Assembly: GCF_012641405.1 (NCBI RefSeq)
Contig: NZ_JABAII010000023.1
Span: forward strand, 1-64,000
DNA length: 64,000 nt
Origin: Rhizobium sp. P40RR-XXII
Lineage (GTDB): Bacteria; Pseudomonadota; Alphaproteobacteria; Rhizobiales; Rhizobiaceae
Direction: 5' to 3'
A program made the position numbers and the translations under genes. Positions 8,900-18,630 of the stretch are shown piece by piece. Under the pieces are notes generated by a model. That model did not search any database and was not told where the DNA came from. It was given only the letters and a program-made list of their open reading frames with translations. Every line of letters starts with the position of its first letter. Within the stretch, counting starts at the first letter, position 1.

Positions 8900-9254
8900 G
8901 GCCGACCCTTCTCGCCGTCACCTGGACGCGTAAACTGGAATTGGAGTATGACAAATTTTGTAGCGCATACGCTGTAAATAGCAAGTACAGCATCTGCACT
9001 TTTGCAAAAATTCCTTCTGGCTTTTCCGCAAAATATGATTATCGTCGCTATTGCCGGCACATGCATACGCATGGAGAAACGGCCATATAAAGTGCATACG
9101 CTTTATAAATGGGCAAGGAACAGCAAATGCGTGACGAGATCTGCAATCGCGTCATTATGAATTGCAGGCATCAGGAAGAGGCCTTCAGCATAATGGCGTA
9201 TTTGAGTATCGGCGGCCTCACTTTGGCCGGTGACCGCGCAGTGGAGCCGGGCTT
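8900..9254. promoter_or_regulatory. Divergent nicC/nicA control region with three GCATACGC sites
   Basis: An AT-rich gap between the two nic transcription units. The octamer GCATACGC occurs three times: 8965-8972, 9063-9070 and 9094-9101. Each copy sits in an inverted repeat: AGCG-CATA-CGCT at 8962-8973, CATGC-ATAC-GCATG at 9060-9073, and TATAAAG/CTTTATA arms around an eight-base centre at 9086-9107. These are good candidates for the operator of the MarR regulator(s). I cannot assign exact promoter hexamers with confidence. Confidence 0.6.
9086..9107. promoter_or_regulatory. Candidate MarR operator upstream of nicA
   Basis: Perfect seven-base arms TATAAAG and CTTTATA flank the centre TGCATACG. 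This is the longest inverted repeat in the gap and shares its core with the sites at 8962-8973 and 9060-9073. The size fits a MarR dimer; binding is inferred. Confidence 0.5.
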
Positions 9255-9779
9255 TTGAAAGAGGTCGCCTCATTCAGCCTGAACGTCAACGGCACTGTCA
9301 GCGACATCGAAGCCGGCGGCGCAACGCCACTCCTTTACATCCTCAGGAACGATCTCTGCCTCAACGGCCCCAAATACGGGTGCGGTCTCGGCGAATGCGG
9401 AGCCTGCGCGGTCCTCATCGACGGCCGGCCCGTGCGCTCGTGCACCGTGCCGCTGAAGGCGATCGGCGATCGCAAGGTCACGACGCTTGAAGGCCTGGGA
9501 AAACCCGGCCATCTGCATATCGTCCAGCGCGCCTTCATCGAAGAGGCCGCGGCGCAATGTGGCTACTGCCTGAACGGCATGATCATTGCCATCGCCGGCC
9601 TGCTGGAAGCGACGGCGGAGCCTAACGAGAGCGATATTCGCGCGGCGCTCCGGCATCATCTCTGCCGCTGTGGCACGCATATGGAAATACTTGCCGCAGC
9701 ACGCCGCGCCGTCGCCTATGCGAAGACCGAAAAGTCCGCGGGCTCGGGAACGGAAGACAGGATCGAGGTTTCGCCATGA
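9255..9779 (+). CDS. nicA: Nicotinate dehydrogenase small subunit, [2Fe-2S]
   Basis: The iron-sulfur subunit (about 174 residues) of the two-component nicotinate hydroxylase that oxidises nicotinate to 6-hydroxynicotinate. The plant-type cluster is bound by CGLGECGACAV...SC near residues 43-63, and the second cluster by QCGYC near 102-105 and HLCRC near 136-139, as in all xanthine-oxidase-family ferredoxin subunits. The frame begins with TTG at 9255; the first strong family position is about residue 6, so little room exists for another start. Its stop overlaps the nicB start by four bases. Confidence 0.92.
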   Translation: MKEVASFSLNVNGTVSDIEAGGATPLLYILRNDLCLNGPKYGCGLGECGACAVLIDGRPVRSCTVPLKAIGDRKVTTLEGLGKPGHLHIVQRAFIEEAAAQCGYCLNGMIIAIAGLLEATAEPNESDIRAALRHHLCRCGTHMEILAAARRAVAYAKTEKSAGSGTEDRIEVSP

Positions 9780-12700
9780 GCATCCACCGCGAAACGCCGA
9801 GAGCTACCTACCTCGCCACATCAGACATCCTACTGATCGTCTCCGATGCATCCCTGGGCGATGCAGCCGAGCTCTACATCGCCATCGATAGCAACGGTCG
9901 CATCAAGGCATTCAATGGGCATGTCGATCTTGGAACCGGCATCCGCACGTCACTGGCGCAGATCGTCGCCGAGGAACTGCATGTTCCTTTCGAGCATGTG
10001 GAAATGGTGCTGGGCGCGACTTCCGCCGCCCCCAACCAGGGCGCCACCATCGCCAGCGAGACGATCCAGATCACCGCCGTGCCGCTCCGGCAGGCCGCGG
10101 CAACGGCGCGTCATCACCTCATGGCAAAGGCTGCTGCCCTGAAAGGCACGGCGGTCGAGCACCTAGTCCTTGAAGACGGCGTCATCCGCGCCGGCAACGG
10201 AGCGAACTGGAGCTTCACCTTCGGCGAAGTCGTCGCGGGAGAGCATGTGCGCCTGTCGATCGACGCCAGTGCCGAGCTGAAGCCCGCGTCTGCCTACCGC
10301 ATCGTCGGCTCCTCGCGACCGCGCGTGGACATCCCGGCCAAGGCAACCGGTCAATGGACGTATGTGCATGACGTGCGCGTGCCCGGCATGCTGCATGGCC
10401 GGGTCATCCGGCCGCTCTATGCCGGCTTTGATCACGGCGAGCATGTCGGCAACAGCCTCATATCCATCGACGAAGGCTCGATCGCCCATATCGATGGTGT
10501 TGTCGGCGTCGTAGCCATCGGTGATTTCGTCGGCGTCGTCGCAACACGCGAGGAGATCGCTATCGAGGCTGCGAAGACGCTGAAGGTCTTGTGGCGGGAG
10601 CCACCGCAGCGGCCGGATTTGAACGCGCCGGAGATGGCGCTGCGAGCTAATCCCGCCACGCCGCGCAAGCTGATCGATCGCGGCAATGTCGAGATGGCGC
10701 TCGCCGGCAGCGCCGAACCCATGAACCGCACCTATATCTGGCCCTATCAGATGCATGGCTCGATCGGGCCGTCCTGCGCCGTGGCCGATTACAGCGACAC
10801 AGGGCTGACCGTCTGGTCGGGCACGCAGAACCCCTTCCCCATGCGTCGCGATCTGGCACTCCTCCTCGACATGCCCGAGGACATGATCCTCGTGGAGCGC
10901 CTGGAAGCCGCCGGCTGCTATGGCCGCAACTGCGCCGACGATGTGACTGCCGATGCAGCGCTTCTGTCCCGCGCCGTGCGTGCGCCAGTGCGCGTGCAGC
11001 TCACGCGCGAGCAGGAGCATGCCTGGGAGCCAAAGGGCGCTGCCCAGATCATCGACGTGCGCGGCGGCCTCGATCTTGAGGGCGGTCCTTCGGCCTATGA
11101 TTTCGAGACGCGCTATCCGTCCAATCTCGCACCGACATTATCGCTGATCCTGACCGGCAAGGTCCCGCCGGTGTCCGACGTGGTGCAGATGGGTGACCGC
11201 ACGGCGATCCCACCCTATGCCTATGGCAATCTCCGGGTCACCGTCCACGACATGCCGCCGATTGCCCGGGCCTCGTGGTTCCGCGGCGTTTCCGCGATGC
11301 CGAACACCTTCGCGCATGAATGCTATATTGATGAACTTGCGGCCGCGGCCGGCGTCGATCCGATCGAATACCGGCTGCGATACCTTCACGATCCCCGTGC
11401 CGTGGACCTCGTGCACGCCCTGGCAGAGCGGGCGAACTGGGTGCCCCACACAAAATGGGGCACGCTCGGCGGCGAAGGCGACCTGCTTTACGGCCGCGGC
11501 TTCGCCTATGCCGTCTATATCCACGGGCCGTTTCCGGGTAAAGCTGCCGCCTGGGCCGCCTGGGTGGCCGATGTCGCCGTCAACACCAAGACCGGGGAGA
11601 TCGCCGTAACGAAGGTGATCTGCGCACAGGATTCCGGGATGATGATCAATCCCGACGGCGTGCGGCATCAGATCCACGGCAACGTCATCCAGTCAACCAG
11701 TCGTGTGCTGAAGGAGCGCGTCGAGTTTTCCTCCACCGCCGTCACCTCGAAGGAATGGGGCGGCTATCCGCTGATCACCTTCCCCGAACTGCCCGATATC
11801 GACGTTCTGATGGTTCCAAGACAGGACGAGCCGCCGCTCGGCGTCGGTGAATCCGCTTCCGTCCCGAGTGCATCGGCCATCGCCAACGCGGTCTATGATG
11901 CCACCGGCATACGTTTCCGCGAACTGCCGTTGACACCGGAAATGGTGCTGGCGGCGCTGAAGGGCGATACGTCCACGCCGCCTCCGGCACCGCCCGCGAA
12001 AAGGAAGCGGTGGTGGAATATCGGCATCTCGGCTGCCGGAGCCGCGGCGGCAATTTCAGGGCTTGTGGCGATTGCCTCCCCATGGCGGCCCGCGATCGCC
12101 ACGATCGAGCGGCCGGACGTGAATGTCTACAGCGCAGCCACGATCGAGCGCGGCCGCCTGGCCGCCGCGGCGGGCGCCTGCAATGTCTGCCATGTCGGCA
12201 ATGACGGCACGCCCTTCGCCGGCGGCCGACGCTTCGACACGGCATTCGGCACGGTCTATACCACCAACATCACACCTGACGTGAAAAACGGCATCGGTGC
12301 CTGGTCCTACACCGCCTTCGAGCGGGCCATGCGTGAAGGCATCAGCCGCGATGGCCACCACCTCTATCCAGCCCATCCCTACACATCCTTCGCTGGCGCT
12401 GACGATGCGGACCTGCAGGCGCTCTATGCCTATATGATGACGCAGACGGCAGTGGCGGGAAAGGCGCCGGAGACAAAGCTGAAGTTTCCCTACAGCATCC
12501 GCATGATGATGGCAGGGTGGAATGCGCTGTTCCTGAAGTCGATGCCCATGACCTACGACCAGACGCGCAATGCCACCTGGAACAGGGGCGCCTATCTCGT
12601 CGAGACGCTCGGCCACTGTTCCGCCTGTCACACCGAACGCAATGCGCTGGGTGCTGAAAAGACCGGAAGCGCCCATCTCTCGGGCGGCTTTGCCGATGGC

Positions 12701-13324
12701 TGGGAGGCGCCTGCGCTCAACGCGATGGCCAAGGGTCCGGTTGGCTGGACAGAAGACGCCTTCTACGACTACCTGCGCACGGGCCATTCGCGCGACCACG
12801 GCAGCGCCGCCGGTCCGATGGCCCATGTGGTGGAGGTCATGCAGCCATTGCCGGACTCGGACATCCGCGCCATGGCAAATTATCTGGCGAGCCTGAACAA
12901 GGACAGCGACCCTTCGAAGGTCATGGCCCAGAGCCAAGCAGCGATTGCAGCTAGCGAGGCGGCAAAGGTCAGTGCGGGACTGGTTTCGCCCAAGGGCGAG
13001 CGCATCTTCAATGGCGCCTGCGCCACCTGCCATACCGGCAACACGGCCCTCTCATCGCTGGCGCTGAACAGCAATCTGCATGCCGATACGCCCGACAATC
13101 TCATCCAGGTGATCCTCAGCGGTGTCGAGGCCCCGGCTATCCTTGCGGAAACCACCGGCCGCGAAGCGCCGGAAGTCATGTCCATGCCGGCATTCCGCGA
13201 TACGCTGAACGAGACGCAGCTGAAGGATCTCACCGACTACCTGCGCGTCCGTTTCGCGCCGGACAAGCCGGCCTGGAGCGATACATCGGCGGCATTGCAA
13301 CGCATTGCCGCCACCGCACACTGA
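9776..13324 (+). CDS. nicB: Nicotinate dehydrogenase large subunit, molybdopterin plus three cytochrome c domains
   Basis: A 1182-residue fusion like P. putida NicB. Residues 1 to about 730 form the molybdopterin-binding aldehyde-oxidase/xanthine-dehydrogenase-type domain (NGHVDLGTGIRTSLAQI, then GVGESASVPSASAIANA near the end). A membrane segment (NIGISAAGAAAAISGLVAI) follows near 746-765. Three c-type haem motifs come next: CNVCH near 801, CSACH near 947 and CATCH near 1081. Electrons therefore go to a cytochrome chain and not to FAD and NAD. The start overlaps nicA by four bases. Only ten bases separate its stop from the next gene, a glycosidase, which suggests one transcript. Confidence 0.93.
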   Translation: MSIHRETPRATYLATSDILLIVSDASLGDAAELYIAIDSNGRIKAFNGHVDLGTGIRTSLAQIVAEELHVPFEHVEMVLGATSAAPNQGATIASETIQITAVPLRQAAATARHHLMAKAAALKGTAVEHLVLEDGVIRAGNGANWSFTFGEVVAGEHVRLSIDASAELKPASAYRIVGSSRPRVDIPAKATGQWTYVHDVRVPGMLHGRVIRPLYAGFDHGEHVGNSLISIDEGSIAHIDGVVGVVAIGDFVGVVATREEIAIEAAKTLKVLWREPPQRPDLNAPEMALRANPATPRKLIDRGNVEMALAGSAEPMNRTYIWPYQMHGSIGPSCAVADYSDTGLTVWSGTQNPFPMRRDLALLLDMPEDMILVERLEAAGCYGRNCADDVTADAALLSRAVRAPVRVQLTREQEHAWEPKGAAQIIDVRGGLDLEGGPSAYDFETRYPSNLAPTLSLILTGKVPPVSDVVQMGDRTAIPPYAYGNLRVTVHDMPPIARASWFRGVSAMPNTFAHECYIDELAAAAGVDPIEYRLRYLHDPRAVDLVHALAERANWVPHTKWGTLGGEGDLLYGRGFAYAVYIHGPFPGKAAAWAAWVADVAVNTKTGEIAVTKVICAQDSGMMINPDGVRHQIHGNVIQSTSRVLKERVEFSSTAVTSKEWGGYPLITFPELPDIDVLMVPRQDEPPLGVGESASVPSASAIANAVYDATGIRFRELPLTPEMVLAALKGDTSTPPPAPPAKRKRWWNIGISAAGAAAAISGLVAIASPWRPAIATIERPDVNVYSAATIERGRLAAAAGACNVCHVGNDGTPFAGGRRFDTAFGTVYTTNITPDVKNGIGAWSYTAFERAMREGISRDGHHLYPAHPYTSFAGADDADLQALYAYMMTQTAVAGKAPETKLKFPYSIRMMMAGWNALFLKSMPMTYDQTRNATWNRGAYLVETLGHCSACHTERNALGAEKTGSAHLSGGFADGWEAPALNAMAKGPVGWTEDAFYDYLRTGHSRDHGSAAGPMAHVVEVMQPLPDSDIRAMANYLASLNKDSDPSKVMAQSQAAIAASEAAKVSAGLVSPKGERIFNGACATCHTGNTALSSLALNSNLHADTPDNLIQVILSGVEAPAILAETTGREAPEVMSMPAFRDTLNETQLKDLTDYLRVRFAPDKPAWSDTSAALQRIAATAH

Positions 13325-13334
13325 GGAACACACA

Positions 13335-16022
13335 TTGCCTGAAACAGCGGCCATTGCGGATATCGAAAGTCGGGCCCTCTTTGAGCGCCCGACTGCCGCA
13401 TTTCGTCCTTCAGCCTACTGGTTCTGGCATAGCATTCCCGATGAGGCGACCTGCCGGACACAGCTTGCCGATTTCCAGGCGAAGGGCATCGGCACCATCC
13501 TGATCCAGGCGCGACTCGCCCTGCCGCGCGAGCAGTACCTGTCACCGCACTATCTGTCAGCCTACAGGCTGGCCGCCGACATCGCGGCTCAACTCGGGCT
13601 CAAGCTTGGCATTTATGACGACTATAACTGGATCAGCGGCCATGCCGGTGGCAGGACCGTGGAAGGGTGTGACGAACTGCGCGAGCGTCACCTGTTCTGG
13701 TCGTCTTCGGCAGATACGCAGGGCGCGATAAGCAGGATCCGTCCGGCATTCACACTGAAGATGGGCGCCGACATCATTGCCTGGCAATATGAAGGCGGGC
13801 GCATCGAATGGTGCGAATGGACTGTCGAGGCAGCAGTGCTGCATCCCTCCGGCCCAATTGCGGCATATGATCAGATCATCGACGTGACATCGCAGGTCAG
13901 CATCACAGGCTCCGATCGTGCGTCCTGCTGCTATTCCTATGATGGCGCGGTCGCATTCGGCTGGACGCTGACGGTCTTCATGAGCGCGCGATCCGCGACA
14001 TCACGGATCATCAACTATCTGCTATCGGAGGCAGCCCAGCGTTTCATCGACATTGGCCTCGCACCCATCGTCACAGCCCTTGGCAAGCGCGTGCCCGATC
14101 CCGTTGGATCTGTATTCTACGATCAGCCGGCCCCCGGCTTCTATCGCTGGGACCAGATGGCGGGAAATCTCGGCAACAGCCTGCTGTTTGCGCATGCGCT
14201 GAAAGACTGTATCCTGTCCAAGACGGGCGTGCCGTTCGCCGTCGCCCTGCTCGCGGTGGTGCGCAACGTTGGGCCGGAAACCTTGCGACTGCGTGCGTTG
14301 TTTCACGCAGCCTATTCCACCTTGATGAACGAGGCATTCTTCGGCACGCTCAGGGGCTGGGCGGAAGGAAGAGGGATCGTCCTCACGGGGCATGAGATCC
14401 TCGCTCATGTCAGCTCATGGGCACCCAATGGCGGCTTCACAAGCATCGATCCGCGCGTCGCGCCGGCGGTGGACTTCTTCGGCATCGACGCCATCAGGCA
14501 CGAAACGGCCGTGGACGCAAACAATCTCACGCCACAGTTGGCTCCCAAGATGGGTGATTCCGTCGCCCGCTCGAACGGACGCAGCCGCTGCGTCGTCGAG
14601 ACCTATTTCAGCGCCGAACGCACTGAAGTGCGCGCTGCCGGCCAATGGGAGGTGACGCTGGAGGCATCGCGCGCCCAGGCGATCCGGCTTGCCTGCCTTG
14701 GCACACGGCAGTTCCTCTGGCACGGCGTCTACCAGACCGATGGACTCGACAACGACCCGACGCCCTTCACCAATCCGCGCTTCGACTTCGCGCCCGGCAT
14801 CAACTTCGAGCCGTGGTGGCCCTATCATGATCTTTTCGCCGAAGAGATCGCACGCGTTTCCGCCTTCATAGAGGCTGCAAAGCCGCGAGCGCCGGTTGCT
14901 ATTCTCTATCCTCTATACACTGCCTTTGCCGAAGGGCCTCGCCACGGCCATGCCACCCATATCGGCGCCTGGTGCGAGCAACTGTTGGCGCAGGGCTGCG
15001 ATTTCATGTTCGTGAGCGAGGCGGATATCGCAAACGCGGCTATAGAAGATAGACGGCTGCTTGCATCCGGTCTCGCGTTCGACGCGGTGGTGCTGCCTTC
15101 GGTGACGGTGCTGGAAACGGCTGTTACGCTTCAAAAGCTCGATGCCTTCACGAAGGCCGGCGGTCGGATCTGGTCTTCGGGCGAAACCGTCTCCACGGTT
15201 TGCACGGGCGAGAGAGTCTCCGGCTCGGTTGGCGTCACGTCGCACACCACAGCGATGCCCAATGCCGAAATGGTGTCCGCCCTCCTGTCGACCCTGACGC
15301 TCGACGGTCCGCAGATTTCGGGCCAAAGGCCGTGGCAATGGATCGGTCATGATGTTGACGGCTTGTGGAGGATGGTCGTTTTCAACGATAGCGCAGAAGA
15401 TATCAGCTTTGACATCTTGCTCGGAGATGGCTTCGATTATGCGATATGGGACGCGGAACAAGGGTCTGTCGAAGCCTTCGCCGCCGTTCACAAGCTGACC
15501 GTAGAGTTGGAACCGCACGAAGTTCACTGCATCCGTCTCTGTCAAAACGACCAGGCAGCTGTCGCCATCGGCCATCTATCGAGCCGACCGGCGCTTGAGC
15601 GAAACCGGCTCATTGCTCTGGCAGACGGCTGGACATTCGCGCCCGGCCAAGATCAGGCCTTCTCGCCCATCTCCGTTGACCGCGGCTGGGAAGAGCAAGG
15701 CTTTCCGGCCTTCAGCGGCACGGGCATCTACCGGCTTTCCTTCACAACGGAAACCGAGGCCGACTGGATGCTGGAACTGCCAACCGTTCACACGGCGGTC
15801 ACTGCTTATATCGATGGAATCGAAGCGGGACGGCGCGGCTGGCGGCCTTATCGCTTAGGGCTCGGCCGCCTTGCCGCCGGCACCCATGAACTCGAGCTTC
15901 ACGTCGCCAACACGGCGGCAAACCGCTATTACGACAACACGCCCTACCTAGGCAGCGGCCCGGACCAGAGTGGGCTGACAGCCACACCCCTGCTCATACC
16001 GCTGCAAAACAGACCGGAATAA
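13335..16022 (+). CDS. GH106-like (alpha-L-rhamnosidase-type) glycoside hydrolase
   Basis: A cytoplasmic protein of about 895 residues without a signal peptide. The N-terminus (RPSAYWFWHSIPDEATCRTQL...FQAKGIGTILIQ) resembles the start of GH106 alpha-L-rhamnosidases and related large TIM-barrel glycosidases, and the C-terminal part (FSGTGIYRLSF...HELELHVANTAANRYYDN) looks like a galactose-binding jelly-roll. The family call rests on overall pattern, not on catalytic residues that I can verify. I chose TTG at 13335 behind GAGGAA; an earlier in-frame TTG at 13305 overlaps nicB. The ten-base gap to nicB and five-base gap to the next glycosidase imply co-transcription with nicAB, which is unusual and suggests that a glycosylated pyridine is a substrate. 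Confidence 0.65.
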   Translation: MPETAAIADIESRALFERPTAAFRPSAYWFWHSIPDEATCRTQLADFQAKGIGTILIQARLALPREQYLSPHYLSAYRLAADIAAQLGLKLGIYDDYNWISGHAGGRTVEGCDELRERHLFWSSSADTQGAISRIRPAFTLKMGADIIAWQYEGGRIEWCEWTVEAAVLHPSGPIAAYDQIIDVTSQVSITGSDRASCCYSYDGAVAFGWTLTVFMSARSATSRIINYLLSEAAQRFIDIGLAPIVTALGKRVPDPVGSVFYDQPAPGFYRWDQMAGNLGNSLLFAHALKDCILSKTGVPFAVALLAVVRNVGPETLRLRALFHAAYSTLMNEAFFGTLRGWAEGRGIVLTGHEILAHVSSWAPNGGFTSIDPRVAPAVDFFGIDAIRHETAVDANNLTPQLAPKMGDSVARSNGRSRCVVETYFSAERTEVRAAGQWEVTLEASRAQAIRLACLGTRQFLWHGVYQTDGLDNDPTPFTNPRFDFAPGINFEPWWPYHDLFAEEIARVSAFIEAAKPRAPVAILYPLYTAFAEGPRHGHATHIGAWCEQLLAQGCDFMFVSEADIANAAIEDRRLLASGLAFDAVVLPSVTVLETAVTLQKLDAFTKAGGRIWSSGETVSTVCTGERVSGSVGVTSHTTAMPNAEMVSALLSTLTLDGPQISGQRPWQWIGHDVDGLWRMVVFNDSAEDISFDILLGDGFDYAIWDAEQGSVEAFAAVHKLTVELEPHEVHCIRLCQNDQAAVAIGHLSSRPALERNRLIALADGWTFAPGQDQAFSPISVDRGWEEQGFPAFSGTGIYRLSFTTETEADWMLELPTVHTAVTAYIDGIEAGRRGWRPYRLGLGRLAAGTHELELHVANTAANRYYDNTPYLGSGPDQSGLTATPLLIPLQNRPE

Positions 16023-16027
16023 GAACG

Positions 16028-18256
16028 ATGCTGAAACATTCTACCGTTCCCTTGATGCGCGCCTGGAACAGCTGGTCCGACAGACCGGCGGAAATGGTGT
16101 TTCTGCCGCTCGGTGTGCGCATCACGCCCGTTCTCTATTCCACGCGCAGCCGGACGACGTCAGCCATCGAGCCGCGTCGCGACACGGTGCGGCTCGGCCG
16201 CCATGCCATCGACGGATCGCTGATCGAGCTGGAAACGGAGCATAGCGGAACCATCGTCGCCTTCAGAACCGAGAAGTCCGATCCCTTCGCGGTTCGCGGA
16301 AATTGGGAGGGCAAGGCGGGTGGTGAATGGGGGCTGCGCTTTTGGCTGACCCTGGCGATTTCGGCTGACAGCGGAGAAGTGGTCACGCATGAAGCCGGTC
16401 GCAACGTCACACTCGTCAAGATCGGCACGCGCTTCGTCGCGGTCGCAACGGCGGAGGCTCCGGTGCATGTGACTGGCCATGACACGATCGACGACCTGCG
16501 CGCCGATTTCGAGGCGAACGGATATTTCTACACTGCGAGCCGGAAAAACGAGGCGCCAGTGATCGCCCTGCGCTTCAATCTGGAAATGATGCGCCGGGGA
16601 GCCTATGCCGCCGCCGTGGCCGACAGCGCCGAACTTGCGGTTCTCAAGGCACAGACCTGCCTTGCGGCCGACAACCCGAGCGCTGCTCCCACCGCCCATA
16701 ATGGCACCTACGAAGGATCCCTGGACGCGATCCGCGACGTCGTCGCCTGGAACACGATCTGGGATGAGACCAACTCCCGGCCCTATACGGCTGTGACGCG
16801 CATCTGGAATCTCGGCAAATTCGCCGTCTGGTACAATGATCAGCTGTTTGCCGCTCTGCTGGCCGGTGTCTTCGACGCTGATCTCGCCCGCGAGAATATG
16901 GCAACGGCGATGGCAAGCGCCACCCCCCAGGGCAATATCGCCTGCATCGTCACCTCGAATGATGCCTGGGTGGACCGCAGCCAGCATCCAAACGGCGCGC
17001 TCGTTGCCTGGCAGCTTTACCAGCGCACCGGCGAGCGTTCGCTTCTGGCGGCAAGCTATGATGCACTGGCCCGCAATCAGCGCTGGTGGCGCGAACACCG
17101 CGATCCCGACGCCTTCGGGCTGCTGTCCTGCGGAACATCCGATGTCGGCGAAGGTCTCTACAAGGGCACGCACTTTGCCGCCCGCAACGAAACAGGCATG
17201 GATAATTCGGCCACTCATGACGAGGCCGTCTACGATCCCATCACGCGTACCCTGTCGACATTCGATCTCGGGCTGAATTGCGCGGCGGCGCTTGATGCCG
17301 AAATGCTGTCGAAGATGGCCGAGGTTCTCGGCAAGGAGGATGATGCCCGCGAATTCGCGGCCATCGCCGAACGCTGCCGCAAGCTGATCTCGGAAAACCT
17401 GTGGGATGAAAGGCGCAACATCTTCGCCAACCGGCAGCGCCAGGGCGGCTTTGTGCGGTCGCTTTCGCCGACCAGCTTCTATCCCCTGCTATGTGGCGCA
17501 GCCACGCCCGAGCAGGCCGAGAAGTTGCTCCAGCACCTCAGCGACGAAACCACCTTCGGCGGGAACTACGTCCTGCCGAACGCCACGCGTGACGATCCCG
17601 CTTTTGCTGACAATGTCTACTGGCGTGGCCGCATCTGGCCGAACGTCAACTACATGGCCTGGCTCGGGCTGCGCCGCTACGGCTTTGCAGCGGAGGCGAG
17701 TAGGCTTGCGCGGCAGAGCTACGAGCTCTTCATGAAGTCCTGGAGCATGGACCGGATCGCGGCGGAGAACTATAACGCCACGACGGGCGGAGCGATGGAC
17801 CAGGGCGATACGGATCCCTTCTACATCTGGGCCGCCATGCTGCCGCTGATGGCTGTCGGGGAGATCATCGACTTCGATCCGTGGAGCGGCTGGACCCTTC
17901 ACAATGCCGGCGCTGACCTTTCCGTCGGTCCGATGCTATCGCCTTCTGGAATGCTTTCGGTCTCGATCGCCGATGGCCTGCTGGAAATGAGCCTGGACGG
18001 ACGCGTATCGCTTAAGACTAACCTGCAAACATCGTTCACGCAGATCACTGTCAGTGATGCACGTTTCTCCTGCACCATCACTCGGACGGGCAACGACGGG
18101 TTTGTCGCGCTTCCGAAGGTCGAGCCAGACCGCATCGTGGCAGCACATCTCGATGGCCAGGAAGTTCGGCTCGAGGCGAGTACCGATGGCGCGCGTCTTG
18201 AAATCGCAAAGGCCGCGCACGGCCGGAAACTGGATGTCTATTTTTTGACCGTGTGA
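16028..18256 (+). CDS. GH63/MGH-like (alpha/alpha)6-barrel glycosidase
   Basis: A 742-residue protein without a signal peptide. The first 220 residues look like a beta-sandwich; the rest is an (alpha/alpha)6 barrel with the conserved motifs of mannosylglycerate-hydrolase-like and GH63 glucosidases: WNTIWD near 238, SNDAWVDRSQHPN near 314, NETGMDNSATHDEAVYD near 385, and YWRGRIWPNVNYMAW near 532 with ENYNATTGG near 578. These enzymes are inverting glycosidases for alpha-linked sugars. It follows the GH106-like gene after five bases, and the two probably act in series on one glycoside. A hairpin lies ten bases after its stop. The natural substrate is not evident. Confidence 0.7.
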   Translation: MLKHSTVPLMRAWNSWSDRPAEMVFLPLGVRITPVLYSTRSRTTSAIEPRRDTVRLGRHAIDGSLIELETEHSGTIVAFRTEKSDPFAVRGNWEGKAGGEWGLRFWLTLAISADSGEVVTHEAGRNVTLVKIGTRFVAVATAEAPVHVTGHDTIDDLRADFEANGYFYTASRKNEAPVIALRFNLEMMRRGAYAAAVADSAELAVLKAQTCLAADNPSAAPTAHNGTYEGSLDAIRDVVAWNTIWDETNSRPYTAVTRIWNLGKFAVWYNDQLFAALLAGVFDADLARENMATAMASATPQGNIACIVTSNDAWVDRSQHPNGALVAWQLYQRTGERSLLAASYDALARNQRWWREHRDPDAFGLLSCGTSDVGEGLYKGTHFAARNETGMDNSATHDEAVYDPITRTLSTFDLGLNCAAALDAEMLSKMAEVLGKEDDAREFAAIAERCRKLISENLWDERRNIFANRQRQGGFVRSLSPTSFYPLLCGAATPEQAEKLLQHLSDETTFGGNYVLPNATRDDPAFADNVYWRGRIWPNVNYMAWLGLRRYGFAAEASRLARQSYELFMKSWSMDRIAAENYNATTGGAMDQGDTDPFYIWAAMLPLMAVGEIIDFDPWSGWTLHNAGADLSVGPMLSPSGMLSVSIADGLLEMSLDGRVSLKTNLQTSFTQITVSDARFSCTITRTGNDGFVALPKVEPDRIVAAHLDGQEVRLEASTDGARLEIAKAAHGRKLDVYFLTV

Positions 18257-18630
18257 ATGGTATTGGCGCCTGATGGAACTTGACAGGCGCAGATCAGCCA
18301 TATTACTTTGCATACAAATAAAAAGAATGCCGGAAGAGCATGAGGGTTGAACGGAATTGCCTATCGGGAGCGACACGCTCGCGATAGCAACTTCATAACG
18401 GCAATGCCTGATAGAACGGCTGCGATTTAACGCTGCGCCGAAAGGCGCTGGGTGAACCCGTACGTTCCAATTGGGTGTGACCAGTCGTCAGCCTCACGTC
18501 AATTTAGTTTTCATACAAATCATATGGCGCGCTTTTTAATAAGCGGACTGCCGATGATTTGCGTGAAGCCTGAGGTCGTCGGCCGCCGCCGCGGCCGTTG
18601 ACAAGAGTAGATTTTCAAGAGGGGTTCCAA
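18257..18630 (+). promoter_or_regulatory. Upstream region of the ABC importer operon
   Basis: No gene is seen. Two similar sites stand out: TTTGCATACAAA at 18307-18318 (arms TTTG and CAAA) and TTTTCATACAAA at 18508-18519. Their GCATAC/CATAC core recalls the GCATACGC sites in the nicC/nicA gap, so the same or a related MarR protein may bind both. The region carries the promoter for the importer genes. Confidence 0.45.
18266..18290 (+). terminator. Hairpin after the GH63-like gene
   Basis: Seven-base arms GCGCCTG and CAGGCGC are separated by eleven bases, ten bases after the stop codon. No T-run follows directly, so termination is plausible but not certain. Confidence 0.4.

Noticed and set aside
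12056..13033. A 325-codon open frame on the minus strand
   Set aside because: It is antisense to the cytochrome part of nicB, where the haem motifs prove the plus-strand frame.
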